Of a DNA stretch of 64,000 bases, positions 1 through 8,891 are shown one piece after another; the first letter of the stretch is position 1; each line of letters starts with the position of its first letter. Origin of the DNA: Flavobacterium sp. CF108 (GTDB taxonomy: Bacteria > Bacteroidota > Bacteroidia > Flavobacteriales > Flavobacteriaceae); NCBI RefSeq assembly GCF_900129795.1, contig NZ_FQWW01000007.1:310001-374000 (forward strand), read 5' to 3'. The notes under the pieces were generated by a model. That model saw nothing but the letters and a program-made list of their open reading frames with translations. It had not been told where the DNA came from and ran no database searches. The position numbers and the translations under genes are program-made.

Positions 1-319
1 AGATCAGGATACCTATTATGACATAGGCAAAGGTCGTTTTGTAGTTCAGTTTTTCATCTTTGCGGCCTTTAGCCCCCATAAGGGAAATCGCTAAAAATCC
101 GAGTGCAAACAATTTACATTTGTGAAAATTATTCAATAGTCCTGTATTGTATATGTTACGCAGTATAGCATCACTAAATTCACTCACCAACTCCCATTGT
201 TTGAAAGCGCTATAACATTCATAATAAAAATGGATACTCAATAATACAATACTAATGAGTCGTGTCATATCCAAAATTTTTCTAAGCGCCTGATCATTTT
301 CTCCTGTCTGCATTCCCAT
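1..319 (-). CDS. mobC: Type IV coupling protein, N-terminal fragment (MobC/TraG type, YWFCY domain)
   Basis: Reading leftwards from an ATG at 319, the minus strand is open to the window edge for 106 codons, so only the N-terminus is present. It begins MGMQTGENDQALRKILDMTR and continues through a hydrophobic stretch with HFYYECYSAF, then a second hydrophobic segment (LFALGFLAISLMG). This is the two-helix N-terminal membrane anchor of the Bacteroidetes MobC/TraG coupling ATPases, which bring the relaxosome to the mating channel. The ATPase domain would lie off the window. It sits 15 bp downstream of the relaxase gene on the same strand, the usual mobA-mobB-mobC order. The family call rests on the N-terminal motif and context. 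Confidence 0.8.
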   Translation of the reverse strand, partial: MGMQTGENDQALRKILDMTRLISIVLLSIHFYYECYSAFKQWELVSEFSDAILRNIYNTGLLNNFHKCKLFALGFLAISLMGAKGRKDEKLNYKTTFAYVIIGILI

Positions 320-333
320 GGTCTTTAATTTTT

Positions 334-1620
334 TTATTGATTATCAGATTGCCCTTTTCTTTTTCTCTTTTTTCGTCTGCCTTTTAATTGTCCGGGTATA
401 TAATCTCCAGTAAATTCATATTTAAGAATAGAATCAATTAGTTCTTTTATATCATGATCTGCAGATATAATTTTATCCGGTTTTTCATCTGCACCATCAC
501 TGGATGTATTTTCAGTAATCTCAGATTTCCTTTTAGATTCTGTTTCCTTTAAAACAGGCCCGGCTTCCCCACAGCGCTGCTCAATAGCTTTGGCAGCATA
601 CAGCTTGCCTAAAATACTGCCGTTGCAGACACATTTTGTGAGGTGATCTACATAGGTAATTCCAAATAAAAATCCCTTGTCATTTCTTCTGCAAACCATA
701 GCAATACCTTTTTTCTGCAGTATGGTTCCGAGTTGTGAAAACGATATTCTTTTGCCGCTCAGAAAAGCAAGATCAATTTCATTTTTGACCCTTTTCAAAT
801 TCTCAGACCGCGCTTTTTTATTTGATATAAATTTCTTTTCCAGATTCTGCAGCGTTGGCTTATTGTAAAAACTGCTGGCTTTAATTGGAACACCTATCAG
901 TTTTTTATCCTTATCTATTATCCTGTATACAAGTCCCCTGTGCAGAAACATTTTGGAGTTTTCACTGCCGCGTTCTGCCGATACATTATATAAGTTCAGT
1001 ACAGCATTTAGTTCCCCGATCGTGGCAAACTTATAATTGGGAATTACAGCGTTTAAAACGCCGGAAATTGCTTTTTTAGTTTCGGCGGTGCCATATTGTA
1101 CTTTACTATTATTTATAGTTTTCAGCTCGGTCTGCTGCTTTTTATCTCTGTCTTGTGCACGAACCAGACAAAAAGTATTTTCAATTTCCTTCCGGGCTTT
1201 TTCCGACTGGTTTTTTCCAATATTTTGCATATCAATTCGCCTGCCGTCAGACTGTACTCTTATCGACACGATATGGATGTGGGGATGTCCGGAATCGTTA
1301 TGCTGGTAGACCAGATAGGGCTGTTTTCCAAAGCCGATTTTACTCATATACACAGATGCAATTTCCATCAGCTTTTCTTTTGAGAGATGTATTTCCGAAG
1401 GGTCAAAATTGAGTGATATGTGTACGCTGTTCCGGGTTACATTTTCATTTAATTCGAGTTGTTTCAACAATAGTTTTAATTTAAAATCAGCAGTCATCTG
1501 ATCCACATCCATGGGATAATTTCCTTCGCCGATGCACTGCGCGACACCCAGGGAAACTTTGTTTTCATTGTACTGGAAAATACTTCGAAGGGAATGTCCT
1601 GTATTTATGATTGCAACCAT
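334..1620 (-). CDS. mobB: Relaxase MobB (MOBP-like mobilization nuclease)
   Basis: A 428-residue relaxase that nicks oriT and pilots the transferred strand. The N-terminal ~170 residues form the relaxase domain. The metal-binding histidine triad is visible as HPHIHIV (H112, H114, H116), preceded by a hydrophobic strand (QPYLVYQHNDSG). The start is typical of Bacteroidetes MobB (MVAIINTGHSLRSI). The C-terminal third is lysine-rich and low in complexity, ending in a run of K and R. Its start overlaps the 3' end of the mobA-like gene by 16 bp, so the two are translationally coupled. It is full length for the family. Confidence 0.9.
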   Translation of the reverse strand: MVAIINTGHSLRSIFQYNENKVSLGVAQCIGEGNYPMDVDQMTADFKLKLLLKQLELNENVTRNSVHISLNFDPSEIHLSKEKLMEIASVYMSKIGFGKQPYLVYQHNDSGHPHIHIVSIRVQSDGRRIDMQNIGKNQSEKARKEIENTFCLVRAQDRDKKQQTELKTINNSKVQYGTAETKKAISGVLNAVIPNYKFATIGELNAVLNLYNVSAERGSENSKMFLHRGLVYRIIDKDKKLIGVPIKASSFYNKPTLQNLEKKFISNKKARSENLKRVKNEIDLAFLSGKRISFSQLGTILQKKGIAMVCRRNDKGFLFGITYVDHLTKCVCNGSILGKLYAAKAIEQRCGEAGPVLKETESKRKSEITENTSSDGADEKPDKIISADHDIKELIDSILKYEFTGDYIPGQLKGRRKKRKRKGQSDNQ

Positions 1621-2000
1621 TTTTCAGAAAGATTTTTAATACAATCTTTAATTTGGCCAATCGAATTTAAAAGCACTTTTTTCTCCAGTTCATACGCTGT
1701 AATCCAGTGTTTGAATTCGGGAATCTGCACCAGTGTGTGGAGCTTTTTGACGGCCTGATTAAAGTTGTTCCCAATACCATTCAAATCGGTTCTGAGAAGA
1801 ATTAGCTCACTCATTAATTCATCCAGAGATTCATTGCGGTATTTCATCACAATGGGTTTCTGCAGGAGATTTTTTCTTGCAAAATCACTTAGTTTGGGGC
1901 AGGTCGATTTGATAAAATTCTTCTGCAGTATTTCATATTCAGCATTGGTTAATCTTAAATGTATCCATCTGATCCTGTTTTTGTTCTGTTCTTTCATCAT
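1605..2000 (-). CDS. mobA: Relaxosome accessory protein MobA
   Basis: A 131-residue protein with an N-terminal segment (IRWIHLRLTNAEYEILQKNF) like ribbon-helix-helix relaxosome proteins, and a C-terminal helical part containing LRTDLNGIGNNFNQAVKKLH. That GNNFNQ signature is characteristic of MobC-family and Bacteroides MobA accessory proteins, which bind oriT and assist strand opening. It lies directly upstream of the relaxase and overlaps it by 16 bp. The candidate oriT palindrome lies about 70 bp upstream of its start. Two adjacent ATGs (MM) make the exact start uncertain by one codon. Confidence 0.85.
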   Translation of the reverse strand: MMKEQNKNRIRWIHLRLTNAEYEILQKNFIKSTCPKLSDFARKNLLQKPIVMKYRNESLDELMSELILLRTDLNGIGNNFNQAVKKLHTLVQIPEFKHWITAYELEKKVLLNSIGQIKDCIKNLSEKWLQS

Positions 2001-2070
2001 CTGTCTTTTTCATTTTCAATAATAATTTTTCTTGCAGTATTACTGCCCACGAGCTCCGAGTAAAAGGGCA

Positions 2071-2106
2071 GCAAGATATCGGTTGTGATACAACCGGACA
2101 TCTTGC
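2071..2106. other. Candidate oriT inverted repeat
   Basis: An imperfect palindrome with arms GCAAGATATCGGTTGT (2071-2086) and ACAACCGGACATCTTGC (2090-2106) around a GAT loop; the arms differ by one mismatch and one inserted base. It lies immediately upstream of mobA-mobB, where oriT hairpins sit in Bacteroidetes elements. The role is inferred from position and structure. The rest of 2001-2368 holds short AT-rich sequence with no supported gene. Confidence 0.55.
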
Positions 2107-2368
2107 CGATTGCAGGAACGGGGCAATCTTTGAGCTTCTGTTTAAAAAAAACATTTTTTTTTATACTGCTTAATAATATATCTGATAAAATTATCAGGAA
2201 CATCTCATAAGAGTTATCAATTGTAATAAGTTAAGCCGTACTTAATTTGACACTAAATTATAAAAGCCGTTGGTGCTGAGCAATCCCCTCTATATTTTGA
2301 ATGGGGTAAATTGTCTGTAACTTTTTATTTTTACTAATCAAATATTATTAATTTAAAACACGTGAATT

Positions 2369-2659
2369 ATGATTACAAAAAATGATGTTGCCAAGGTTTT
2401 TGATACTGTACTTAGTATCCCTGGCATGTGTGAAATGGTGAAGATTGATTTGAAAATTTCACGAAAAAATGTACTATTATTAAGCCATATTATTTCCGAT
2501 GGACTTACAAATGAAAAGGATGCTTCAAGTCTGCTCGGAAGCATAGGAGAGGAGGGATTTTCGGAACTCAAAAATCTTTCCGAGGAATGCCTGCAGAAAG
2601 CGGGACTTGTCGAGCTCAATCAGAAGCTGATTACCCTTAGCGAGGCTTGTAAATCTTAA
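2369..2659 (+). CDS. Conserved hypothetical protein, 96 aa
   Basis: A small, probably all-helical protein (MITKNDVAKVFDTVLSIPGM...) without signal peptide or membrane segment. The middle reads KISRKNVLLLSHIISDGL and the C-terminus has leucine- and glutamate-rich helices. I do not recognise a named family. It is divergent from mobA and separated from it by the oriT region, and a hairpin terminator follows 22 bp after the stop. Its position suggests an ICE-associated gene expressed independently of the downstream MauE-like gene. Confidence 0.7.
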   Translation: MITKNDVAKVFDTVLSIPGMCEMVKIDLKISRKNVLLLSHIISDGLTNEKDASSLLGSIGEEGFSELKNLSEECLQKAGLVELNQKLITLSEACKS

Positions 2660-2681
2660 ATAAAAATGCAAAAGAATAAAG

Positions 2682-2724
2682 GTGCTTTAGAGATACAATG
2701 TATTTATAAAGCACTTTTTATTTT
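2682..2724 (+). terminator. Rho-independent terminator
   Basis: Stem GTGCTTTA (2682-2689) / TAAAGCAC (2707-2714) followed by TTTTTATTTT. It lies just after the 96-aa gene. Confidence 0.75.
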
Positions 2725-2745
2725 CGGAAGTACTAATTTAAAAAG

Positions 2746-2778
2746 TCTTGTTTTTGACAGCATTTGTCTTGTTTTTGA
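2746..2778. promoter_or_regulatory. Two 13-bp direct repeats upstream of the MauE-like gene
   Basis: GTCTTGTTTTTGA occurs at 2746-2758 and again at 2766-2778, a 20-bp period of about two helical turns. A -7-like TACTTTTG lies at 2804-2811 and the gene starts at 2856. The repeat is exact; a role as a regulator binding site is inferred from phasing and position. Confidence 0.4.
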
Positions 2779-2855
2779 TATTAATTTAAAAACAGTTGCT
2801 ATTTACTTTTGATCTAGGATGTTATTCAAAAATTCTAAACTTTAAATTATAGATT

Positions 2856-4385
2856 ATGAATTTGAAAACCAATATCAAAAGAAATATCATTGAAGTAGTT
2901 TATCTTCTTTATGTTCTATTGTTTGTTTATGCTGCAGTAAGTAAATTGTTGGATTTTGAAAACTTTCAGGTACAAATTGGCCAGTCTCCACTTTTAAGTG
3001 CGTTTGCCCAATGGGTCTCCTGGCTGGTTCCTATAATTGAACTGCTCATTGCATTTCTGCTATTGCTACCTAAGTTTAAAAATCTCGGACTATATGCAGC
3101 ATTTAGCCTGATGATTATGTTCACGGCCTACATTTTTATCGTACTTCATTACAGTTCTTTTGTCCCTTGTTCCTGTGGGGGTATATTAGAGAAGATGAGT
3201 TGGGAGATACATCTTATATTTAATCTGTTTTTTGTTTTATTAGCTGCACTGGCTATTATATCTCAAAATGATTTTTCAATAAAACAAAAAGGTAATAATA
3301 GTTACCTGCCTATAAAAAAAATGGCCACGTTATCAGTTCTGAGTATAGGCGTGATCATAGTGTTATTCCTGATATCAGAAAAAATTATGCATAATGAGAA
3401 TCCCTTTATAAGACGCTATGCTAATCACCCCGCAACTTTTCTTGATCAAAAGGACCTGCAGTTTAATTCATACTATTTTGCTGGTGTAAACAGAGGGCGA
3501 ATATATCTTGGTAATTATACCACAGCTTTAAAGCTGCTTTCTTTTGATAGTAAGCTGCAAAACAAACTGGCACATACCATCATCTTTGACCCTAAAAAGA
3601 TTCCTTTTCGAAGGGTTACAATCAGGTTAAAGGAGCGTTATTTTTATTTGAAAGATGGAAGTGTACCGGCAGTCTTTCGTGGAAGTATTTCAGATTGGAA
3701 AATTAACACAGAGATCAAAGGACTGCCGTACTTTAATCAGGCAGAGCCGATGGATAGTTCCTCTCTTGTATTTCGCTCGAATAACGGACTGAATCTGGCC
3801 AATATATTGGGAGTATTCAGATCTGATAAAACCCCTAAAATAAAATACAATAGTTCGCTTTTGCAAAAGCAGATTGATGGCGTTTTCGATACCGATGGCA
3901 TGCTAGTGTATAATGAAAAAACAAATAAAATAGTATATGTTTATTTTTATCGCAATGAGTTTATAGTAGCAGACAAAATGGGAAAACTCGATTATCGCGG
4001 CCATACTATTGACACTACAACCAAAGCAAAAATAAAAGTATCTTATTTAGAAGATCGCCAGGTGCGCAAAATGTCTGCACCTCCCTTTATTGTCAATGCA
4101 AATGTTGCCGTTTACAGCAATCTGCTATTTATACATTCCAAAGTAAAAGGGCAATATGAAAATGATAAACTTTGGGAACAGGCTTCGATAGTTGACCTTT
4201 ATGATCTAAACAAAAAATCTTATCTAATGAGTTTTCCAATTTACAATATTGGCGATCAGAAACTAAAATCCTTTATTGTTACTTCTACATCTCTATATGC
4301 TATAATTGGCAACTATCTAGTGGTTTACGATTTGAAAACAAGTATTAAAAAAGAAATGAAAGGTGGGGATCTGAAAAATTACTAA
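2856..4385 (+). CDS. MauE/DoxX-family membrane protein with C-terminal extracytoplasmic domain
   Basis: The first ~150 residues contain four hydrophobic segments (VYLLYVLLFVYAAVSKLLDF, LVPIIELLIAFLLLL, AAFSLMIMFTAYIFIVL, HLIFNLFFVLLAALAII) with a CSCGG motif near residue 108. This matches MauE-like redox-associated membrane proteins. A fifth membrane helix at about residues 152-172 leads into a ~330-residue domain rich in beta strands with no recognised motif, possibly a propeller. MauE relatives are linked to disulfide formation or maturation of exported proteins. The next gene encodes a small exported protein with four cysteines, so maturation of that product is plausible but not shown. The protein is longer than typical MauE. 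Confidence 0.8.
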   Translation: MNLKTNIKRNIIEVVYLLYVLLFVYAAVSKLLDFENFQVQIGQSPLLSAFAQWVSWLVPIIELLIAFLLLLPKFKNLGLYAAFSLMIMFTAYIFIVLHYSSFVPCSCGGILEKMSWEIHLIFNLFFVLLAALAIISQNDFSIKQKGNNSYLPIKKMATLSVLSIGVIIVLFLISEKIMHNENPFIRRYANHPATFLDQKDLQFNSYYFAGVNRGRIYLGNYTTALKLLSFDSKLQNKLAHTIIFDPKKIPFRRVTIRLKERYFYLKDGSVPAVFRGSISDWKINTEIKGLPYFNQAEPMDSSSLVFRSNNGLNLANILGVFRSDKTPKIKYNSSLLQKQIDGVFDTDGMLVYNEKTNKIVYVYFYRNEFIVADKMGKLDYRGHTIDTTTKAKIKVSYLEDRQVRKMSAPPFIVNANVAVYSNLLFIHSKVKGQYENDKLWEQASIVDLYDLNKKSYLMSFPIYNIGDQKLKSFIVTSTSLYAIIGNYLVVYDLKTSIKKEMKGGDLKNY

Positions 4386-4472
4386 CCTTAAAAATATATC
4401 GGCCGATATCAGGAGACAGATCGAAAACCTGTATAAAAAAGTAGATCAAGTTATAATTTAATATTTAGTATT

Positions 4473-4754
4473 ATGAAAACATTATTTTTAAAAAATGTTG
4501 CACCCTTAGCGGTAGTAACATTGGCAATTACGGGAGCTTTTGCAACAATGTCAATGCAAAAGACGGCTTCGGCTGCAATACCTAAATTGGGGTATTCATT
4601 GAACGCTCAGGGAAACTGTACTAATACCTCACAAGCCTGTGAAACTGATGAAGATGAATATGTTTGCAGAATAGGCGGGGGAACTACAACAGGTGCCCAG
4701 GCTTTTGGAAAGGATAACAATGGAAATTGTGTTGAAGTATTATATCGTCCTTGA
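4473..4754 (+). CDS. Small exported DUF6520-family protein
   Basis: A 93-residue protein with an N-terminal hydrophobic export segment (APLAVVTLAITGAFATMSM) and a mature part of about 55 residues containing four cysteines (GNCTNTSQAC, EYVCRI, GNCVEV) and a glycine/threonine-rich turn. The pattern MKTLFLKN...AAIPKLGY is characteristic of DUF6520 proteins, which are common in Bacteroidetes and of unknown function. It follows the MauE-like gene by 87 bp on the same strand, suggesting co-expression and possibly disulfide maturation by it. A strong terminator follows. A secreted peptide or bacteriocin-like role is possible but unsupported. Confidence 0.8.
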   Translation: MKTLFLKNVAPLAVVTLAITGAFATMSMQKTASAAIPKLGYSLNAQGNCTNTSQACETDEDEYVCRIGGGTTTGAQAFGKDNNGNCVEVLYRP

Positions 4755-4757
4755 AAA

Positions 4758-4780
4758 AAGATTAGTTTAAAAGTAATCTT
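4758..4780. repeat. Short inverted repeat after the DUF6520 gene
   Basis: AAGATTA (4758-4764) and TAATCTT (4774-4780) flank nine bases. It immediately precedes the stronger terminator hairpin. Confidence 0.4.
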
Positions 4781-4786
4781 AAACTG

Positions 4787-4821
4787 CGATGCCGTTCCAA
4801 TTCGGAACGGCATCGTTTTTA
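4787..4821. terminator. Bidirectional terminator between convergent genes
   Basis: Perfect 12-bp arms CGATGCCGTTCC (4787-4798) and GGAACGGCATCG (4804-4815), then TTTTTATTT. It separates the plus-strand DUF6520 gene from the 3' end of the minus-strand S9 peptidase. Confidence 0.88.
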
Positions 4822-4835
4822 TTTGTCACAATAAA

Positions 4836-7493
4836 CTACATTGTGCCCCTATTGATCCAGTCATTTGTTTTCTCATCTTTGAGATAATGCCCAAACCATT
4901 GCAAAACCCTTTGGGTAAGATCTTTTTGATTAATAGGATTAAGCAGTGTATGTCCTTCCTTTGGATACTGAAGAAAAATACTTTTCTTTCCTAATCTGCG
5001 CAGAGCCAGATAATAGGACATACTTTGATGAGAATCTACCTGAAGGTCTTCTTTTCCAGTCCACATTAAAAGTGGTATCTGCAGTTTTTCGATAAATTCA
5101 AGCGGAGAATTTCGATCAAAATCAGCGCGATTAGTAAAAGGCGTTTTTTGCCCAAGGCGCCATCCTCCGGACGCAAAGCGCCACATTTCGGGACGGGTTG
5201 TGTTGACTCCAAGTTCAAGGAACCTTCTGGTAAGATCTGTAATAGCTCCGCTTGCTATAGCGGTTGCAAAGATCGGGGTCTGGTTGATGACAAAAGAAGC
5301 TTCGTATCCTCCAAAAGAATGTCCCTTCAGCGCTATTTTAGAAGGATCGACAAATCCAATTTCTATTACTTTTTTTGTTCCAGAAACTACGCAATCTGTT
5401 GTTGAAGGACCAACATTTCCCTTCTCGTGCTTGATATCCGGCAAAAATACAAAGTATCCTTCTGAAGTAAAAACAGCTACATTAAAGCCCGATTCATTGT
5501 ATAGCGAGGGATTGTAATATTGATGCAGATCATCTGATTGCACTTCATAAATACTAACAATCATTGGATATTTTTTATTGGGATTAAAATTGGCAGGATA
5601 ATATAAAATTCCTTTTAATTTTTCGTTTTTAGAATTCTGAAAATATATCATTTTATTTTTTCCCCAATAGTAACTCTCATGCTGCGGATTGCTCTGAAAA
5701 ACACACTTTAATTCTGATTTTTTCTCTTTGGAAATTAATCTTGGAGGCAGGCTGAAACTTTGCTCAATACAGAAAATTTTCTGCTTTTGCGGTGCATAAG
5801 TGAATTCGTCGAAAAAGGAATCTGCATAGATAACTGGCTTTTCCCCAATATCTTTTTTCCAGTTAAAATATCCTGTTTTTCCATCTTCTCCCACTGCTCG
5901 AAGAAATAGTTCCTTGTTCAGATCGTATTGTTCAAGTAAGCGGGAATTATAAAGATATTTTTCAGTATTTCTATTTGCAGTAAGATCCAGACGATATTGT
6001 ATGTTCACTTCTCGTCCATGAGTCAGTCTTCGGGAAGCACTCCCATCAGGTTTAATGGCCCAGATATCAAACTCGTCGCAAAGCAAAATCTCATCGTCAG
6101 ATAAACTCCAGCCAGGATTCCCAAATGCAAAATTATCTTTTAATTCATGTACTTTTCCAGCAAAGGGAATACCTAATTTTGCTGTGATATTGATATGTTT
6201 TTTTTGGGCAATATTATAAATCCACCAGCTATTATCCCTGAAATAAGAAATGTATTTACCGGTGGGTGAGACAAACATATCTAAATAATATGCGGATTGT
6301 TTGGTTAGGAAAATATTTTTTTCTAAAGTCTTTAGATCCAATATAAAGTAATCTCTTATACTGTTGTCATCGAATAGAGGTTCATACTGTTTTGGGTTGG
6401 ATAGAACTGCATATTTATGATTTGTGGAAAGTACAATGGAGGGTAATTCAGGTGTGGTAATTTGGGTGAAATTGCCAGAGAAGGGATGCCACAACGCTAC
6501 TTTCGGGCTTTCATCAAATTTTCCATGACGCTGTTCCTGCGTATACACCCATTTGTCATTTGCGTTCCAGATTTCTACATTGGAATCTTCTGGATTGCGA
6601 GGTATTTTTTTTGCTTTTATAGTAAAGAAGACTTTTTGCAGATCGTCAGAAATAATAATTGCATCGGTTGAAAAATTTATAATAGAAAAGCCTTGCGGAA
6701 AACCTTTCTGTGTGGCCGGATCAAATTTGAATAATTTATCATTTTTAAGAGTAAATAGACACAGAGATTCAATTGATTCTGCTGCAGAATTTGCATAGAA
6801 AACGACTGCTTTGTCATCCTTTTGCCATGTAAAAGTATCAAAATTAAAATCTCGTGAATTGATAATCGATTTGGAGTTCTTTAACTTTGAAAGGTCAGTT
6901 AAAAATACTGAGTTTTTACCATTAAATGAAATGGAATATACCAATTGATGTCCACCGGGACTCACAGAATAATAGGTAACATCATGTATTTCCTTAAGGA
7001 TTTTTCCAAAAGGTTTTTTAATGATTAAGGTATTTGTTTTTTCTGAGTCAGTAACAAGTAAAATCAACACATCAAGCGACGGGCAGTAGGAGTAATTTCC
7101 AACTTTGGGAGTGATTTCTTTTCTGCCTGTTACCGGATCGGTAACATGGATTTCATTATTTATAGTACAGACAAAATAATTATCCTTGGTAAAAACAGAT
7201 TGATTAGCAGAGGGAAAGCTGAAGTTTTTATCATTATCAGTACTACGAACAAACAATGTATCGGCTCCACTTTGATAACTCATCTTATAACTAGTCCATT
7301 TTTCATCTGGAGCTATTTTATCCATTTCAAGACTGCCCCATAAATGATAGTCAGCTGCTGTCAATTGTTTTTTTTGCACCACCTGCCCCCATGAGGGACA
7401 GGCTACTAATGGCAAAATAAAAAATAAAACCAGAGACAATGCTCTTAAAAAAAACTCTTTAAAAAACAGGGTTGTATTGAGAAAAAACATCAT
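4836..7493 (-). CDS. S9-family prolyl oligopeptidase-like serine peptidase
   Basis: An 885-residue protein with a signal peptide (SLVLFFILPLVACPSWGQ), a long beta-propeller region of WD/PD40-like repeats, and a C-terminal alpha/beta-hydrolase domain. The nucleophile elbow GHSFGGY is at about residues 722-728. The acid is likely in WTGKEDLQVD and the histidine in EGHTLL. These are hallmarks of secreted S9 peptidases that cleave short peptides. It is the last gene of a susC-susD-peptidase operon, 8 bp after susD, so it probably degrades or processes the peptide imported or captured by that pair. It is full length with all three catalytic elements visible. Confidence 0.92.
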   Translation of the reverse strand: MMFFLNTTLFFKEFFLRALSLVLFFILPLVACPSWGQVVQKKQLTAADYHLWGSLEMDKIAPDEKWTSYKMSYQSGADTLFVRSTDNDKNFSFPSANQSVFTKDNYFVCTINNEIHVTDPVTGRKEITPKVGNYSYCPSLDVLILLVTDSEKTNTLIIKKPFGKILKEIHDVTYYSVSPGGHQLVYSISFNGKNSVFLTDLSKLKNSKSIINSRDFNFDTFTWQKDDKAVVFYANSAAESIESLCLFTLKNDKLFKFDPATQKGFPQGFSIINFSTDAIIISDDLQKVFFTIKAKKIPRNPEDSNVEIWNANDKWVYTQEQRHGKFDESPKVALWHPFSGNFTQITTPELPSIVLSTNHKYAVLSNPKQYEPLFDDNSIRDYFILDLKTLEKNIFLTKQSAYYLDMFVSPTGKYISYFRDNSWWIYNIAQKKHINITAKLGIPFAGKVHELKDNFAFGNPGWSLSDDEILLCDEFDIWAIKPDGSASRRLTHGREVNIQYRLDLTANRNTEKYLYNSRLLEQYDLNKELFLRAVGEDGKTGYFNWKKDIGEKPVIYADSFFDEFTYAPQKQKIFCIEQSFSLPPRLISKEKKSELKCVFQSNPQHESYYWGKNKMIYFQNSKNEKLKGILYYPANFNPNKKYPMIVSIYEVQSDDLHQYYNPSLYNESGFNVAVFTSEGYFVFLPDIKHEKGNVGPSTTDCVVSGTKKVIEIGFVDPSKIALKGHSFGGYEASFVINQTPIFATAIASGAITDLTRRFLELGVNTTRPEMWRFASGGWRLGQKTPFTNRADFDRNSPLEFIEKLQIPLLMWTGKEDLQVDSHQSMSYYLALRRLGKKSIFLQYPKEGHTLLNPINQKDLTQRVLQWFGHYLKDEKTNDWINRGTM

Positions 7494-7501
7494 ATAAAAT
7501 T

Positions 7502-8887
7502 TTAATATCCTGGGTTTTGAGGCCGCAGATTTGGATTTGTACTTAATTCATTTTGGGGAATAGGCAATAAGCTGTCAGTAGAATTCCATCCCGGTTTTAT
7601 AGTAGAGAGTGAAGCGTCCAATTGTTCAAAGCGTTTAAGGTCAAAAAACCGGTGGCCATGCTCTGCAAAAAACTCCCATCTTCTTTCCTGTACTATTGCA
7701 TTTAATATTTCTTCCTTACTTGAAGCAATGGTGTTCCCTAATCCCGCGCGGTTTCTAATTTTGTTCAGATCTTCCTTTGCGCCAATAAAATCCCCTTGCT
7801 CAATCCTGGCCTCGGCACGAATAAGGTACTGCTCGGCAAGACGAAAGATGATAGAGTACTCTTTTGATACAGCTGTATTATTTTGTTCCTTGTATTTAAA
7901 GACATGGTACCATGTGGTACTTCCTTTGGTGATCGGTTGAATCCAATTCGTTTTTCTCAAATCACCCATTGGAAATGAATTGACTAATGCCGGATTTAGA
8001 GACATAGTGGTTGGCGGACCAGTCTGGAAAATAAATAAGGAACCTTCTTTGGTATTTTGTCCAGCTGCAGCTGACTGCAATTGCCAAATCGTTTCTCTTG
8101 AAGAAATTAGAAAAACCTTTGTCGGATCTTCCAAAGAAAATATTTCCGTTTGGTTCAGTACTGCTGAAGCTTGGTTTGCCGCCTGAGCATACAATTTGTT
8201 ATTCAGGTATACCCGTGCCAGTAATGCCTGGCAAACTAATTTATTTGGGCGCGTCCTGTCACTGCTGCTGTAGGTCTCTGATAAAAGCAAAATGGAATTT
8301 TCCAAATCAGCAATAATATTTGCATATACTTCACTGCTTTGATCCCTGCTTACCGTACTGTTTTTTTGATAATCGGTTGTTTTGATGTAAGGAACATTTC
8401 CAAAAAGACTGGTCAGATAAAAATGAGCCAGCGCACGTATAAACAAGGCTTCACCTTTGAGCTGATTCTTGTTTTCAATCGAGAGCGAAGTGCTGTTTTC
8501 TACACCTTCCATTAGTGAATTGGCAGCATAAATTTGATTGTAGGAAGTATTCCAATACCCTGCTATAATTGAGCTGGAAGGCAATACTGCATTATTGTAG
8601 AACTGCATACTTGGATTAGATGGGTTTCCATACGCTATTATTTCATCTGTATAATTTCCCAATTGATTGGTTAATCCTGTATTGGTACCTGTTAAAGGAC
8701 CCGTATCCCTAATTTTAGCATAAATGTTTATCAGTGCTGCATTCGCGGTTTCATAATTCTCAAATACAGCGTTGCTGGTGAGTTGTGATTTTGGAAGATC
8801 AACTTCTACAAAAGAATCACAACCGTTAATTATAAATAGGAAACTCAATCCCACTACGCATTGTTTAGTTAGATGTATCATTTTCAT
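7502..8887 (-). CDS. RagB/SusD-family outer-membrane lipoprotein
   Basis: 461 residues with a lipoprotein signal (VVGLSFLFIINGCDSF, lipobox cysteine about residue 23) and the SusD architecture. The N-terminal region carries TPR-like helices (ALFIRALAHFYLTSLFGNVPY), and the C-terminus has the family signature LAEQYLIRAEARIEQGD...RWEFFAEHGHRFFDLKRF. SusD proteins cap the TonB-dependent SusC transporter and capture substrate. It lies 4 bp from the susC stop and 8 bp before the S9 peptidase start. A peptide or protein ligand, as for RagB, is more likely than a glycan given the peptidase neighbour; this is inference. Confidence 0.93.
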   Translation of the reverse strand: MKMIHLTKQCVVGLSFLFIINGCDSFVEVDLPKSQLTSNAVFENYETANAALINIYAKIRDTGPLTGTNTGLTNQLGNYTDEIIAYGNPSNPSMQFYNNAVLPSSSIIAGYWNTSYNQIYAANSLMEGVENSTSLSIENKNQLKGEALFIRALAHFYLTSLFGNVPYIKTTDYQKNSTVSRDQSSEVYANIIADLENSILLLSETYSSSDRTRPNKLVCQALLARVYLNNKLYAQAANQASAVLNQTEIFSLEDPTKVFLISSRETIWQLQSAAAGQNTKEGSLFIFQTGPPTTMSLNPALVNSFPMGDLRKTNWIQPITKGSTTWYHVFKYKEQNNTAVSKEYSIIFRLAEQYLIRAEARIEQGDFIGAKEDLNKIRNRAGLGNTIASSKEEILNAIVQERRWEFFAEHGHRFFDLKRFEQLDASLSTIKPGWNSTDSLLPIPQNELSTNPNLRPQNPGY

Positions 8888-8891
8888 TGAA

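Noticed and set aside
1997..2203. Open frames on the minus strand across the oriT region (about 68-71 codons).
   Set aside because: They run through the candidate oriT palindrome, overlap each other in different frames and show no protein-like motifs.
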